Assembly (NCBI GenBank): GCA_026770585.1
Contig: MU646525.1
Location: 32,197-49,322, forward strand
Source of the DNA: Baffinella frigidus
Lineage: Eukaryota; Cryptophyceae; Cryptomonadales; Baffinellaceae
Direction of reading: 5' to 3'
Length of the DNA: 17,126 nt
The notes below the pieces were generated by a model. It ran no database searches, was not told the DNA's origin, and worked only from the letters and a program-made list of their open reading frames with translations. Shown here piece after piece: positions 1-7,058 of the stretch. Position 1 is the stretch's first letter; each line of letters opens with the position of its first letter. The position numbers and the translations under genes are program-made.

Positions 1-40
1 GGATTTGCAGAGAGTCATGACACCAACGTCGCCTCTCCCT

Positions 41-126
41 CTCTTTCTCTACGTGGGCTTTGTCACGACAATAAACCTAAACCCTAAACGCTCACTCTTT
101 CTCTAGGTGGGGTTTGTCATGGCAAT
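41..126 (+). repeat. 32-bp direct repeat, two copies
   Basis: The segment 41-72 recurs at 95-126 with a 54-bp period and few mismatches. Both copies begin CTCTTTCTCTA and end in CAAT. A short run of CCTAAACCCTAAA lies between them. No coding signal is seen. Confidence 0.8.
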
Positions 127-179
127 GTTCTGGCTGGCCGCTGCAGGCCTGGTCCGAAGACCCCCCCCACTCCCACTCG

Positions 180-343
180 AGGCCAACCAGGCGAACAGAA
201 TAAAAGGGACTTTTAAAGTTTTGTACTGAAATGGTCACGTGTCGCGGCGCTGAGCGCCGCGACTTGTGTAAAGTTGCTGCTTTTCATCTGAAAATTACTA
301 CACACATTTACAATCGACATTTATTCTGTTCGCATAGGTAGCC
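180..343. mobile_element. Possible foldback element (family D relative)
   Basis: A perfect 14-bp inverted repeat (GCGAACAGAATAAA at 191-204 and its complement at 320-333) brackets about 115 bp. Weaker complementarity continues outward for roughly ten bases. The right half carries AAAATTACTACACA, the motif of the long foldbacks at 1384, 2132 and 2319. It sits inside the first copy of the 125-646 repeat. No clear target duplication is visible. Confidence 0.5.
241..263. repeat. Perfect 10-bp stem hairpin
   Basis: GTCGCGGCGC, a 3-base loop TGA, then the exact complement. It lies at the centre of the 180-343 foldback. Confidence 0.85.
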
Positions 344-786
344 TCGTGTGGTCCACTCGAGGCCAGAAAAGGGGGTATTTAAAAAACTTGTTGCAGCGGT
401 TGTATTGAGAATGGTCACGTACCCCCCGCATATCCCGGATATTCCGGGGGTCACGTGACGATTCTGCCTGAAATCAGACCCGTTAGGCCGATCGAGGTTG
501 CAACAATACCTCTTTGGCATGGCTATGTTCTGGCTGGCGGCCGCAAGTCTGGTGCGAAGCCCCCCCCCACTCCACTCGAGGCCAGACAAGGGGGTATTTT
601 GAAAACTTTTTGTAGCGGTTGTACTGAGAGTGGTCACGTACCCCCCTGGGGGGCATATCCCCCCCCCCCCCTCTCTCCACCACTCACGTCTACTACTGCA
701 ACCTGGCACCCCGCTTTGTATTTTACAACAAATTTGGTTGAGGGTTTAGGGTTTAGCTGAACCAGAGCCTTCCCTCGGTCATGCTG

Positions 787-830
787 GGACCTAACCGGAA
801 TTTCACCTTGGATTCAAGGTGAAAAGGTCC
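787..830. repeat. Hairpin
   Basis: TTTCACCTTG (801-810) pairs perfectly with CAAGGTGAAA (815-824) across a 4-base loop. An outer GGACC/GGTCC pair extends the structure. No gene lies next to it, so a terminator role is not supported. Confidence 0.75.
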
Positions 831-944
831 TCGCTCGCTGCTAAGTGGTAAACCACCTAGCGTCCACCCCTCCTGCCGTTCCTGCACCCCCTGCAACCCC
901 CACCACGTGACGCTGCCCTGTGTATCAAACAGGGTTGTTTTTGT

Positions 945-1116
945 GGAGTCAGGCCTGGGCCGAAGCCTCCCACGCCCGTGGAACAGCCCCGCCGGCAGGC
1001 TCGTGAACGCCCGCGTGACCGGTCACGCGGACGCCGAAGCCAACTGTCCGAGGTGACTGCCTTGCGTGTGCCGAGGGATTCCAGGAGTCAGGCCTGGGCC
1101 GAAGCCTCCCACGCCC
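945..1116 (+). repeat. Exact 33-bp direct repeat pair
   Basis: Positions 945-977 and 1084-1116 are identical (they begin GGAGTCAGGCCTGGGC) with a 139-bp period. The spacer holds the 20-bp palindrome at 1011-1030. The reading frame across 978-1277 is not protein-like. Confidence 0.85.
1011..1030. repeat. Perfect 20-bp palindrome
   Basis: CCGCGTGACC is followed directly by its reverse complement with no loop. Confidence 0.9.
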
Positions 1117-1192
1117 AAAACTCTCTTGAAAACTCGGTTCTGGGCATCGAATCCCTCTGCGGGCGCTCCGGCTACGCTAGAACTGAGGGGAG

Positions 1193-1294
1193 GCAATCGC
1201 AAAAGTCAACTCAACTCCCCCTGGCCGCACGTTTAACTGTTGGCGGAGTCCCGGGATTTTCGGGGTTCTGCCGTTGAGTTGACTTGTCATTGCG
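1193..1294. mobile_element. Small inverted-repeat element
   Basis: AAGTCAACTCAAC at 1203-1215 is matched by its exact complement at 1273-1285. The pairing continues outward imperfectly for about 10 bases (CAAT/ATTG). The approximately 100-bp size fits a MITE, but I found no second copy here and no clear target duplication. Confidence 0.55.
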
Positions 1295-1383
1295 CACCAT
1301 CACGTCTAAAGTGGATTGCAACTTCAGAAGTGCACGAGTAGGGGTGGAAGCCAAAAACTCCCTCCACTCTCGTCTTCACTATT

Positions 1384-1523
1384 TTATCCGGGGAAGCCTA
1401 TTTTTCTTTCATTTGATGGCAACGAAAATTACTACACAGTTCGTTCTTATTAGTAATATAAAAGAATCTGTGTAGCAATTTTGATTGCCATCAAATGAAA
1501 GAAAAATAGGTTTCCCCGGATAA
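1384..1523. mobile_element. Long foldback element, family D copy 1
   Basis: Near-perfect inverted repeat with arms of about 55 bp. The outer end is TTATCCGGGG, followed by a CTATTTTTCTTTCATTTGAT segment and then GAAAATTACTACACAG next to the loop (complement CTGTGTAGCAATTTT, one mismatch). The loop contains ATTAGTAATA. The copy at 2319-2492 has the same arms, and the copy at 2132-2279 shares only the apex. The ORF spanning 1284-1475 is an artefact of this repeat. Confidence 0.85.
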
Positions 1524-1612
1524 TATTGCTTCCGCGCCTAGCAGTGGGTGGTCCAAAACGTGTGCACACACGAGACTCGTTCCACTCAACTCTTTTGACT
1601 ACACTAATAGGG
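1524..1612. other. Spacer, nothing recognised
   Basis: Unique-looking sequence between two inverted-repeat elements. There is no ORF, hairpin or repeat match within the window. Confidence 0.5.
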
Positions 1613-1767
1613 TAACGTCCTAAAAACCGGGTAGTTAGGCCTACGGCATTGCCTACGGTAGGCCGTTGGGCCCCTAGGACCTAATGTTTCATAGGACCCC
1701 CCCCTAAGCCCCTACGGCCTACCGTAGGCAATACCGTAGGCTTAACTACCCGGTTTTCAGGACGTTA
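1613..1767. mobile_element. TA-flanked inverted-repeat element, 155 bp
   Basis: Arms of about 60 bp start TAACGTCCT and run through AAACCGGGTAGTTA, GCCTACGG and TTGCCTACGGTAGGCC; the right arm repeats this in complement with scattered differences. A TA at both outer edges fits a TA target duplication. The middle carries CCTAGGACC and CCTACGGTAGG motifs that also occur in families A and B, suggesting a related core. No other copy with these termini is in the window. Confidence 0.8.
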
Positions 1768-1824
1768 GCCTGTGAAAACCGCGCAGCATCGTGCCGGGGC
1801 GTTGTCGATTCCTCTTGCCTGAAA

Positions 1825-1910
1825 GAGCGCGGCCCACCGAGACAAAAATCGAGAGTGGAACGTCTCAAAGCAAAAGTGGAACCTCTGTTAACTTAAGAAG
1901 TAACAGTGGA
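1825..1910 (+). repeat. Dispersed direct repeat, copy 1 (about 86 bp)
   Basis: Nearly identical to 2971-3055. It begins GAGCGCGGCCCACCGAGAC and ends AAGAAGTAACAGTGGA, with only a few substitutions and one single-base length difference. Too short to type as an element; it may be the end of a larger one. Confidence 0.85.
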
Positions 1911-2131
1911 AACCGGGCATACGTTTAGATGGACCTGGTCTGGGACCAGGCATTTGACTTAAGGCGCTGTATTCCAGGGGGAGTTGACTTGGTCGAAATG
2001 TTCTGGTTCCGAGTGTGCTGTGTACCAGAAACGCCCGGATATTTGCACAACAGTCGTGCGACTCTGGCCGGCCCCGGTGGCTCCTGAGCTCCCTCCAGCC
2101 ATACGCACGCTTCTCTACGAAACGTGGTAGA
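1911..2131. other. Unassigned stretch with two small hairpins
   Basis: Contains CCTGGT/ACCAGG complementarity near 1934-1950 and TTCTGGT/ACCAGAA near 2003-2033. The minus-strand reading frames of 74-83 residues here show no recognisable domain and end at the neighbouring repeats, so no gene is called. Confidence 0.4.
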
Positions 2132-2279
2132 GATCTCATACGGAAACACTTATAATTTATAAACTGGATTCAATGAAATTTACTGCACAGAACGATCTTC
2201 ATTAGTAATAGTAAAGCAAACGTGTAGTAATTTTCATTGAAATCAAGGTTATCAATTATAAGTGTTTCCATATGAGATC
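2132..2279. mobile_element. Long foldback element, family D copy 2
   Basis: Arms start GATCTCATA and continue through GGAAACACTTATAA to AATGAAAWTTACT.CAC at the apex, with a few mismatches. The loop carries ATTAGTAATA like the loop of copy 1. The outer arms are unrelated to copies 1 and 3 although apex and loop match them. Confidence 0.85.
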
Positions 2280-2318
2280 CAAGCCTGCCCGGATGAGTTA
2301 CCGTCTGGTAGTACTCGG

Positions 2319-2492
2319 ATTAGTTAACTAATCGGATTTTATCCCAGGAAACCTATTTTTCTTTCATTTGATGGCAGTCAAAATTACTACGCAAGTTCTT
2401 TAATATTACTAGTAAGAACGAATTGTGCAGTAATTTTCGTTGCCATCAAATGAAAGAAAAATAGGTTTCCCCGGATAAGATTAGTTAACTAA
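2319..2492. mobile_element. Long foldback element, family D copy 3
   Basis: Same arms as copy 1 (TTATCC...CTATTTTTCTTTCATTTGAT). The loop reads in the opposite direction to that of copy 1. At both outer edges lies the palindrome ATTAGTTAACTAA, which is either a long target duplication or an extension of the arms; the left side has about 5 extra bases between palindrome and arm. Copies 2 and 3 are only about 40 bp apart. Confidence 0.85.
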
Positions 2493-2560
2493 GTCCACGC
2501 ACGAACATTGCAGGGGTTAGTTAAGCCTTGCACGGGGGGCTCGCGTGCGCTCCCCCCCAG

Positions 2561-2606
2561 GATGAGTGATACATTTGGGGTCATGAACCCAACTGTGTCA
2601 CTCATC
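2561..2606. repeat. Hairpin with 9-bp stem
   Basis: GATGAGTGA pairs with TCACTCATC, and inside the loop TGGG pairs with CCCA. Just upstream, GGGGGG and CCCCCC near 2534-2558 can form another small stem. No gene is adjacent. Confidence 0.65.
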
Positions 2607-2681
2607 TGAAGGATTACGGGCCTAGCTAGGACCTGTATCGACAGTCATAAAGAAGATCAGAAGACGCTGAAACCACAAACA

Positions 2682-2786
2682 TATCCCGTAAGTGCCCATG
2701 CCGACAAATCTGAGGGCCAAGAGGTCCTAGGCAGGTCCTAGGGCCCTACGGTAGGGCGTCTGAGCCTACTGGGCACTTAAAGGATA
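2682..2786. mobile_element. Family B element copy 1 (105 bp)
   Basis: TA + TCCCGTAAGTGCCC on the left and GGGCACTTAAAGGA + TA on the right, 105 bp including both TA dinucleotides. The left and right ends each have one change from the family consensus TCCCTTAAGTG. The interior contains the GGTCCTAGGCAGGTCCTAGG block and CCCTACGGTAGGG. Confidence 0.9.
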
Positions 2787-2831
2787 CCCCATTACCCGAA
2801 ACGCAAAAGGCTTTTCTGCGATGATATTACG

Positions 2832-2938
2832 GTAGAGAGGGGAGGGGGGAGGGTAGAGAGAGGGAGGGAGAGAGGGAGAGCGCGGCGACAGGGAGGGATG
2901 GAGAGAGGGACAGAGAGAGAGAGAGAGAGAGAGAGAGT
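2832..2938 (+). repeat. GA-rich low-complexity tract
   Basis: Purine-rich AGGGAGAG-type satellite ending in an uninterrupted GA dinucleotide run of about 20 bases. The serine/leucine/proline ORFs on the other strand are low-complexity artefacts. A complementary CT tract closes the window at 17008-17126. Confidence 0.9.
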
Positions 2939-2970
2939 ACGATATTTCTGAGGTAATATTACCCGTGAAC

Positions 2971-3055
2971 GAGCGTGGCCCACCGAGACAAAAGTCGAGA
3001 GTGGAACGTCTCAAAGCAAAATGGAACCTCTGTTAACTTAAGAAGTAACAGTGGA
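2971..3055 (+). repeat. Dispersed direct repeat, copy 2
   Basis: Second copy of 1825-1910 in the same orientation. The two copies flank the interval holding foldback copies 2 and 3, the first family B element and the GA tract. Confidence 0.85.
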
Positions 3056-3145
3056 TTGCCCGAAACGCAGGTCGCGGGCGGGTACGGGATGAACTTGCAC
3101 AACGGATCGGAGTGGCAGGCAAAGCCCTAAACCCTCCTCCTTAAT

Positions 3146-3365
3146 CCTGAAACCCGAAACCCGAAACCCGAAACCCGAAAAGGTGAAGCCTCGCCCCTGC
3201 TAGAGAGATACCTTTGTTACTGCTCCCTAACCCGGAAGCGGAAACCCGAAACCCGAAACCCAAAACCCGAAACCCGAAACCCGAAACCTAGGACCCGAAA
3301 CCCGCAACCCGAAACCCGGAACCCGGAACCCGGAACCCGGAACCCGGAACCCAGAACCCGAAACT
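3146..3365 (+). repeat. CCCGAAA heptamer array
   Basis: Two blocks of CCCGAAA repeats with a 40-50 bp interruption, passing into a CCCGGAA sub-array near 3312-3352. The 7-bp period equals the TTTAGGG telomere period (complement CCCTAAA), so this may be a diverged interstitial telomere-like satellite. A few CCCTAAACCC bases precede it. Confidence 0.9.
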
Positions 3366-3509
3366 CGGCGCGGCGTGGCCACGCCAGGGCACAAGTAGCA
3401 AGTTCAGAACCCCACGTTTCGTTGTGTGGTACTTAACAAGTGTGCGTGACCCGGTGAGGCGCAGCTCCTCGTCCTTTCCACGTCCGGGCTTTTACCCAGC
3501 CCCGGGAAA

Positions 3510-4150
3510 ACCAGTACAAAATTAAAACGTGTATCTGAAATTCCCACCTGTGACCTGGCGTTGCAGACCGCAGGGCCGTTCGATGCACTCAAACCTTCCC
3601 TGATAAACCCCAAACCCCAACCTCGACGGGCCGAGCTGGATATAGCAGGCTGGGCAGCCGCCCAAATCCGCCAACAAGTCGATTGTAGCCCAGGACCGTG
3701 GTACAAAGTTAAAACGCACTGGTACGAAACGGTTTTACCCCGCGGCTCCTGCCCGCCCCGTTACCTGCACGGTGAAGCCTTGAACCCGGCGCGGCGGCGC
3801 AGACGGCGGCCCGTTCGATGCAATCAAGCCTTCCGGTTCGGGGGTTATGGGTTCTCAGGGTTTTCGGCCTGATAAACCTCAAAAGCTTAACCCCAAACCC
3901 GAATGGTAGACCGCGGGCCCCTTCGATGCGCCCAAGCCTTCCCACCGCCCCAATTTCGACGGGCCTATCTGGATAGCCGGCCGGGCAGCCGCCCAAACCC
4001 GCCAAACAAGTCGATTGTAGTTCGCGATCGTGGTACAAAGTTAAAACGCTCTGGCACGCAACGTTTTTAACCTGCGGCGGTTTTGCAGACCGCGGGGCCG
4101 TTCGATGCGCTCAAGCCTTCTCACCGCCCCAATTTCGACGGCCCGAGCTG
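3510..4150 (+). repeat. Degenerate tandem repeat region
   Basis: A motif around GCAGACCGCGGGGCCGTTCG with following TCAAGCCTTC recurs near 3562, 3796, 3905 and 4085. A second block (GGGCAGCCGCCCAAA ... CAAGTCGATTGTAG ... GTGGTACAAAGTTAAAACGC) recurs at about 3650-3716 and 3980-4047. CTGAAATTCCCAC with following TGACCTG near 3535 is shared with 16932 near the window end. ORFs of 80-110 codons run through on both strands but follow the repeat units and show no domain; I treat them as non-coding. Confidence 0.7.
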
Positions 4151-4194
4151 GGTGGCGCTCGAAGTCATCTGGGGGACTACTATCGGTGCGTTTG

Positions 4195-4290
4195 TCTAAA
4201 CCCCTAAACCCCGAATTCCGAACCCCAAACCCCAACCCTGAACCCTGCACCCCGCATCCTGCACGCTTAACCCTGCATGCACCCACACCC
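4195..4290 (+). repeat. Degenerate CCCTAAA/CCCTGCA repeat
   Basis: Irregular CCCTAAACCCC, CCCTGAACCC and CCCTGCAC units. This is a degraded telomere-like block in C-rich orientation; similar short stretches recur inside the following tandem array near 4370-4395 and 4570-4600. Confidence 0.7.
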
Positions 4291-4326
4291 TGAAACCTAA
4301 CTCCTCCCCCCGCTGGTTCGGCGTTT

Positions 4327-4761
4327 GGCGTTCGGCGCTGTGCTCAAGGCGATTGGCCTCTACCACTACCATAAACCCTGCACCCTGAACCCTACTGGGG
4401 TCGCTCAAAATTCAGGCTGCGCACCGCCTTAGGGCCCTACTGCAACCTATGCCTAAGAGCGCAGGACCACCCTAGGGGCGGTGCGTGTCCTCAATTTCGA
4501 GCGCCCCCTGTAACGACCCCCTACTACACCCGCACGGTCGGCGTTCGGCGCTGTGCTCATGGCGGCCTCTACCACTACCCTAAACCCTGCGCCCTGAACC
4601 CTACTGGGGTCACTCGAAATTCAGGCCAGGAACCGCCGTAGCGCCCTACTTAATTTCGAGTAGCCCCTGTAACCCCTACTACACCCGCAGGGTCGGCGTT
4701 CGGCGCTGTGCTTATGGCGGTGGGCCTCTACCACTACGGTGTCTTCATCTGGTAGGGGCAC
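4327..4761 (+). repeat. Tandem array, three units
   Basis: Units begin GGCGTTCGGCGCTGTGCT at 4327, 4540 and 4695. Each has a CCTCTACCACTAC block; the first two continue with CCCTGAACCCTACTGGGGTC and CCCCTGTAAC. Unit 1 is longer because it carries a roughly 65-bp hairpin insert (CGCACCGCC at 4420 pairs with GGCGGTGCG at 4477-4485) whose interior resembles the family A core. Unit 3 continues into TTCATCTGGTAGGGGCAC. A fourth diverged unit at about 5488-5523 is interrupted by family A elements. Confidence 0.8.
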
Positions 4762-4822
4762 ATGTGGAAAACGCATACAGGGGTAAGCCAGGGGGGGGGG
4801 CTCGATATTTGCCCACCTCGGG

Positions 4823-4930
4823 TACAGGGGTACCTCGCTCATAAGAAACCGCCCCCCCCCCCCAGGGCCACCATAGGGCCCTAGGCATAGGCCTGCTGTA
4901 GGGTCCTAGGGGGGGCGGGAAACGCCTGTA
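4823..4930 (-). mobile_element. Family A element, right end degraded
   Basis: Starts TACAGGGGTACCTCGCTC and has the core in reverse orientation (ACCATAGGGCCCTAGGC). The right terminal repeat is reduced to GGCGGGAAACGCCTGTA, which shares its last TA with the next copy. Contains a 12-base C run. Confidence 0.85.
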
Positions 4931-5053
4931 CAGGGGTACCTCGCTCATAAGAAACCGCTTCCCCGTAGGACCCTACAGTAGGCCTATGTCTAGGGCCCTG
5001 TGGTGGTCCTTGGGAGGGGGGGGGGCGGTTCTTATGAGCGAGGTGTCTCTGTA
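4929..5053 (+). mobile_element. Family A element, full length
   Basis: TACAGGGGTACCTCGCTC at the left and GAGCGAGGTGTCTCTGTA at the right, with arms of about 35 bp and the core CCTACAGTAGGCCTATG between. Its right TA is also the left TA of the family B element that follows, as if B had inserted at the element edge. Confidence 0.88.
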
Positions 5054-5156
5054 TCCCTTAAGTGCCCATGCCGCCAAATTTGACGGCCAAGAGGTCCTAG
5101 GCAGGTCCTAGGGCCCTACCGTAGGGCGTATGAGCCTACTGGTCACTTAAGGGATA
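5052..5156. mobile_element. Family B element copy 2 (105 bp)
   Basis: TATCCCTTAAGTGCCC ... GGTCACTTAAGGGATA, exactly 105 bp. Internal near-palindrome GCCGCCAAATTTGACGGC. The same sequence with very few changes occurs at 12667-12771, the closest pair in the window. Confidence 0.93.
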
Positions 5157-5277
5157 TGTACGTGTAGCCTCCATGGGGGGGTCGTTTGGTGCATGCACCT
5201 CGGTCGTGTTGGTGGTACATGTAGTAAAGGTCGTGGTGGTATCATTAAAGGTCGCACGAGCCGCCCCTGCTGAAACC
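5157..5277. other. Spacer, nothing recognised
   Basis: GT-rich unique sequence containing AAAGGTCG twice (near 5226 and 5248). No ORF or structure worth calling. Confidence 0.5.
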
Positions 5278-5445
5278 TACAGAAGTATGTCCCTTAAGTG
5301 ACCAGTACGCTCATACGCCCTACGGTAGGGCCCTAGGACCTGCCTAGGACCTCTTGGCCCCCAAATTTGGCGGCATGGGCACTTAAGGGATACCTCGCTC
5401 ATAAGGAGGCGCACCCTCCTAGGACCCTACAGTAGGCTTATGATA
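5278..5445 (+). mobile_element. Family A element split by a family B insertion
   Basis: TACAGAAGTA at 5278-5287 matches the family A left end. A family B element follows, then TACCTCGCTCATAAG and a normal A interior as far as CAGTAGGCTTATG. The B element therefore landed at the TA inside the GGGTACC of family A. The right third of the A element is missing. Confidence 0.8.
5288..5392. mobile_element. Family B element copy 3 (105 bp), inverted
   Basis: TGTCCCTTAAGTGACC ... GGGCACTTAAGGGATA; the left flanking TA is TG here. The interior reads in the opposite direction to copy 2. Nested in the family A element at 5278-5445. Confidence 0.92.
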
Positions 5446-5520
5446 CCTATTCTTGCACTTGAACCTAGCACGCCTCCGTGTGTTGGGGGCGCTGCCCTTA
5501 TGGCGATGGGCATCTACCAC

Positions 5521-5642
5521 TACAGGGGTACCTCGCTCACAAGAAAGCGCGCCCCCTCTAAGGACCACCATAGGGCCCTAGGCATAAGCCTACTGTAGGC
5601 TCCTAGGAGGACGCGGTTTCTTATGAGCGAGTTACCCCTGTA
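5521..5642 (-). mobile_element. Family A element, full length
   Basis: TACAGGGGTACCTCGCTC ... GAGCGAGTTACCCCTGTA with the core in reverse orientation. Inserted after CTACCAC of a diverged unit of the 4327 array. The first of three A copies joined end to end. Confidence 0.9.
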
Positions 5643-5750
5643 CAGAGGGGTACCCCCGTGCAGGCGTTTCTGGCCCCCCCCAGGACCCTACCGTAGGGCT
5701 ATGTCTAGGGCCCTATGGTGGTCCTAGGGGGGGGGGCAGTTTCTTATGTA
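5641..5750 (+). mobile_element. Family A element, both ends damaged
   Basis: Shares its left TA with the preceding copy. The left terminal repeat is altered after TACAGAGGGGTACC, and the right one stops at TTTCTTATG where the next copy begins. The core is intact (CCTACCGTAGGGCTATG). Confidence 0.85.
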
Positions 5751-5863
5751 CAGGGGTACCTCGCTCATTAGAAAGCGCCTCCCCCTAGGACCCTACCGTT
5801 GCCTAGGTCTCTATGGTGGTCCTGGGGGGGGGGGCGGTTTCTCATGAGCAAGGTACCCCCGGC
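5749..5863 (+). mobile_element. Family A element, third of a head-to-tail cluster
   Basis: TACAGGGGTACCTCGCTC to CAAGGTACCCCCGG with a shortened core. To the right, ATTCATCTGGTAGGG resumes the array sequence that follows CCACTAC in the unbroken unit at about 4735-4760. Confidence 0.85.
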
Positions 5864-5922
5864 ATATTCATCTGGTAGGGTACGTCTGCCCCTGCGCAAT
5901 CCACGATTGGTGGAAGGATATT

Positions 5923-6027
5923 TGTCCCTTGAGTGGCCGGGCGGTCAAATTTGACCGCCGAGAGGTCATAGGCAGGTCCTATGGCCATACGGTAGGGCGT
6001 ATGAGCCTACTGGCCACTTAAGGGCTA
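5923..6027. mobile_element. Family B element copy 4 (105 bp)
   Basis: TGTCCCTTGAGTGGCC ... GGCCACTTAAGGGCTA. Contains the perfect 20-bp palindrome GGCGGTCAAATTTGACCGCC. The arm bases after GTG are GCC/GGC here, in contrast to CCC/GGG in copy 1; both sides changed together. Confidence 0.92.
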
Positions 6028-6253
6028 GAACGAGGCACTTTTGTTACTACCAACACGGCCGACGTGTATGCACCCCCACCGAGGCTGTGTCTGGGCATGT
6101 CCTAGAGAGAGGTCGTGTGCACTCTACACGGTGCAGGGTTGAGGGTTCAGGTTTTTTCCTGAATACTAAACCCTGTACACGGTTTGGAAACAGTTGGTAC
6201 GAAAACTGTTTTCATTCCTTGTAGAGCAGCTCCATGAAACGGAGAACAGAGTC
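6028..6253. other. Spacer with two hairpins
   Basis: CAGGGTT...TTCAGG pairs with CCTGAA...AACCCTG around a T run (about 6133-6175), and AAACAGTT pairs with AACTGTTT (about 6188-6211). No ORF of note. Confidence 0.5.
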
Positions 6254-6375
6254 TACAGGGGTACCTCGCTCATAAGAAACCACCTCTGCCTAGGACCTTA
6301 CCGTAGGGCTATGCCTAGGGCCCTATGGTGGTCCTAGGGGGGTCGGCGGTTTCTTATGAGCGAGGTACCCCTGTA
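6254..6375 (+). mobile_element. Family A element, the most intact copy
   Basis: 122 bp from TACAGGGGTACCTCGCTCAT to ATGAGCGAGGTACCCCTGTA with 28-30 bp near-perfect arms, and a TA at each edge. The core includes CTTACCGTAGGGCTATGCC and TAGGGCCCTATGGTGG. Confidence 0.93.
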
Positions 6376-6444
6376 GCTTCCTTGAATAGGACACTGTGAA
6401 TACCGCCGCAGGAATCCCAGGCCAGTAGGGAGAGGCCCGCGGCA

Positions 6445-6570
6445 GGCCTGTGTGTCCCGAGGCTTATCTGTCCCGAGGCGGGCCTGTTTGTCCCGAGGCG
6501 GGGCCTATCTGTCCCGAGGCGGGCCTATGTATCCCGAGGCGGGCCTATCTGTCCCGAAGCGGGCTTATCC
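6445..6570 (+). repeat. Minisatellite, about six 20-bp units
   Basis: Unit GGCCTATCTGTCCCGAGGCG with small variations. Because the period is not a multiple of three, every frame yields a repetitive peptide; the ORFs at 6450-6668 are therefore not called. Confidence 0.9.
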
Positions 6571-6630
6571 TGCGTCGCGACGAGGCTGTGCACAGCGGTT
6601 TAAAACCTGGACCTGTGCACCCACAAACCA

Positions 6631-6835
6631 GGGGTTTAGGTTTTAAGGATTTAGGGTTGAGGGTTTAAGGTTTAGGTTTTAGGGTTTGGGGTTTAGGGTT
6701 TAGGGTTTAGGGTTTTGGGTTTTGGGGTTTAGGGTTTTGGGTTTTGGGGTGTAGGGTTTAGGGTTTAGGGTTTAGGGGTTGGGGGTTAGGGGTTAGGGGT
6801 TAGGGGTTAGGGGTTAGGGGTTAGGGGTGAGGGGG
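6631..6835 (+). repeat. Degenerate TTTAGGG array with GGGGTTA end
   Basis: Runs of TTTAGGG mixed with TTTTGGG and TTTGGGG, ending in about seven clean GGGGTTA units (about 6775-6830). Plant-type telomere heptamer in an interior position; the flanking DNA on both sides shows it is not a chromosome end. Confidence 0.92.
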
Positions 6836-6913
6836 CTCCCTGGCAGCAAGTCTTCTCCTGAATTCAGCAAACCCCCTCCTTCGCGTTCCGCAATCGCTGG
6901 GGGGGGGGGTAGT

Positions 6914-7058
6914 CTAGCTCTGCCTGAAACGGGTTGACGGGTTGTTTTGACGACGAAACTCAACGGATTTGTGCCAAACCACTGGGGAATTGACTTCCGG
7001 TCTCGTCAGATTGACGAGACCAAAATTGACGAGACCAAACCGTGTGAGGCAGAGCTAG
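6914..7058 (+). mobile_element. Family C element copy 1
   Basis: CTAGCTCTGCCTGA on the left and TGAGGCAGAGCTAG on the right. The interior has ACTCAACGGATTTGTGCC and two copies of ATTGACGAGACCAAA. Flanks GGGGTAGT (6906-6913) and GGGGTGGT (7058-7065) look alike, but a G-run makes a target duplication uncertain. Its right end overlaps the stop codon of the neighbouring minus-strand gene. Confidence 0.88.

Larger units (their letters stand above)
125..646 (+). repeat. Three dispersed copies of a direct repeat
   Basis: A unit starting CCACTCGAGGCCA and ending TGGTCACGT is found at 173-240, 353-427 and 572-646. The first and third copies are preceded by a further matching segment starting ATGTTCTGGCTGGC (from 125 and from 525). 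The second and third copies share GGGGTATTT, an AGCGGTTGTA-like stretch and a C-run; the first is more diverged. Short ORFs across this interval are low-quality and follow the repeat, so I do not call a gene. Confidence 0.75.

Noticed and set aside
2766-3014. Ser/Leu/Pro-rich minus-strand ORFs
   Set aside because: Translation of the GA satellite.
3404-4408. ORFs of 60-109 codons on both strands
   Set aside because: They follow degenerate tandem units, overlap each other on both strands and contain no recognisable motif.
4621-4948. Minus-strand ORFs beginning MSEVPLY
   Set aside because: They are translations of family A terminal repeats; the same peptides (SEVPLY, TSLIRN, PYSRPMPRALWW) arise wherever A copies occur (for example 9967-10230 and 11796-12023). 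They should be masked, not annotated.
6445-6570. CRISPR-like spacing of a 20-bp repeat
   Set aside because: Units are directly contiguous with no spacers; it is a minisatellite in a eukaryotic context.
6631-6835. A true telomere
   Set aside because: Degenerate units with non-telomeric sequence continuing on both sides; an interior array.
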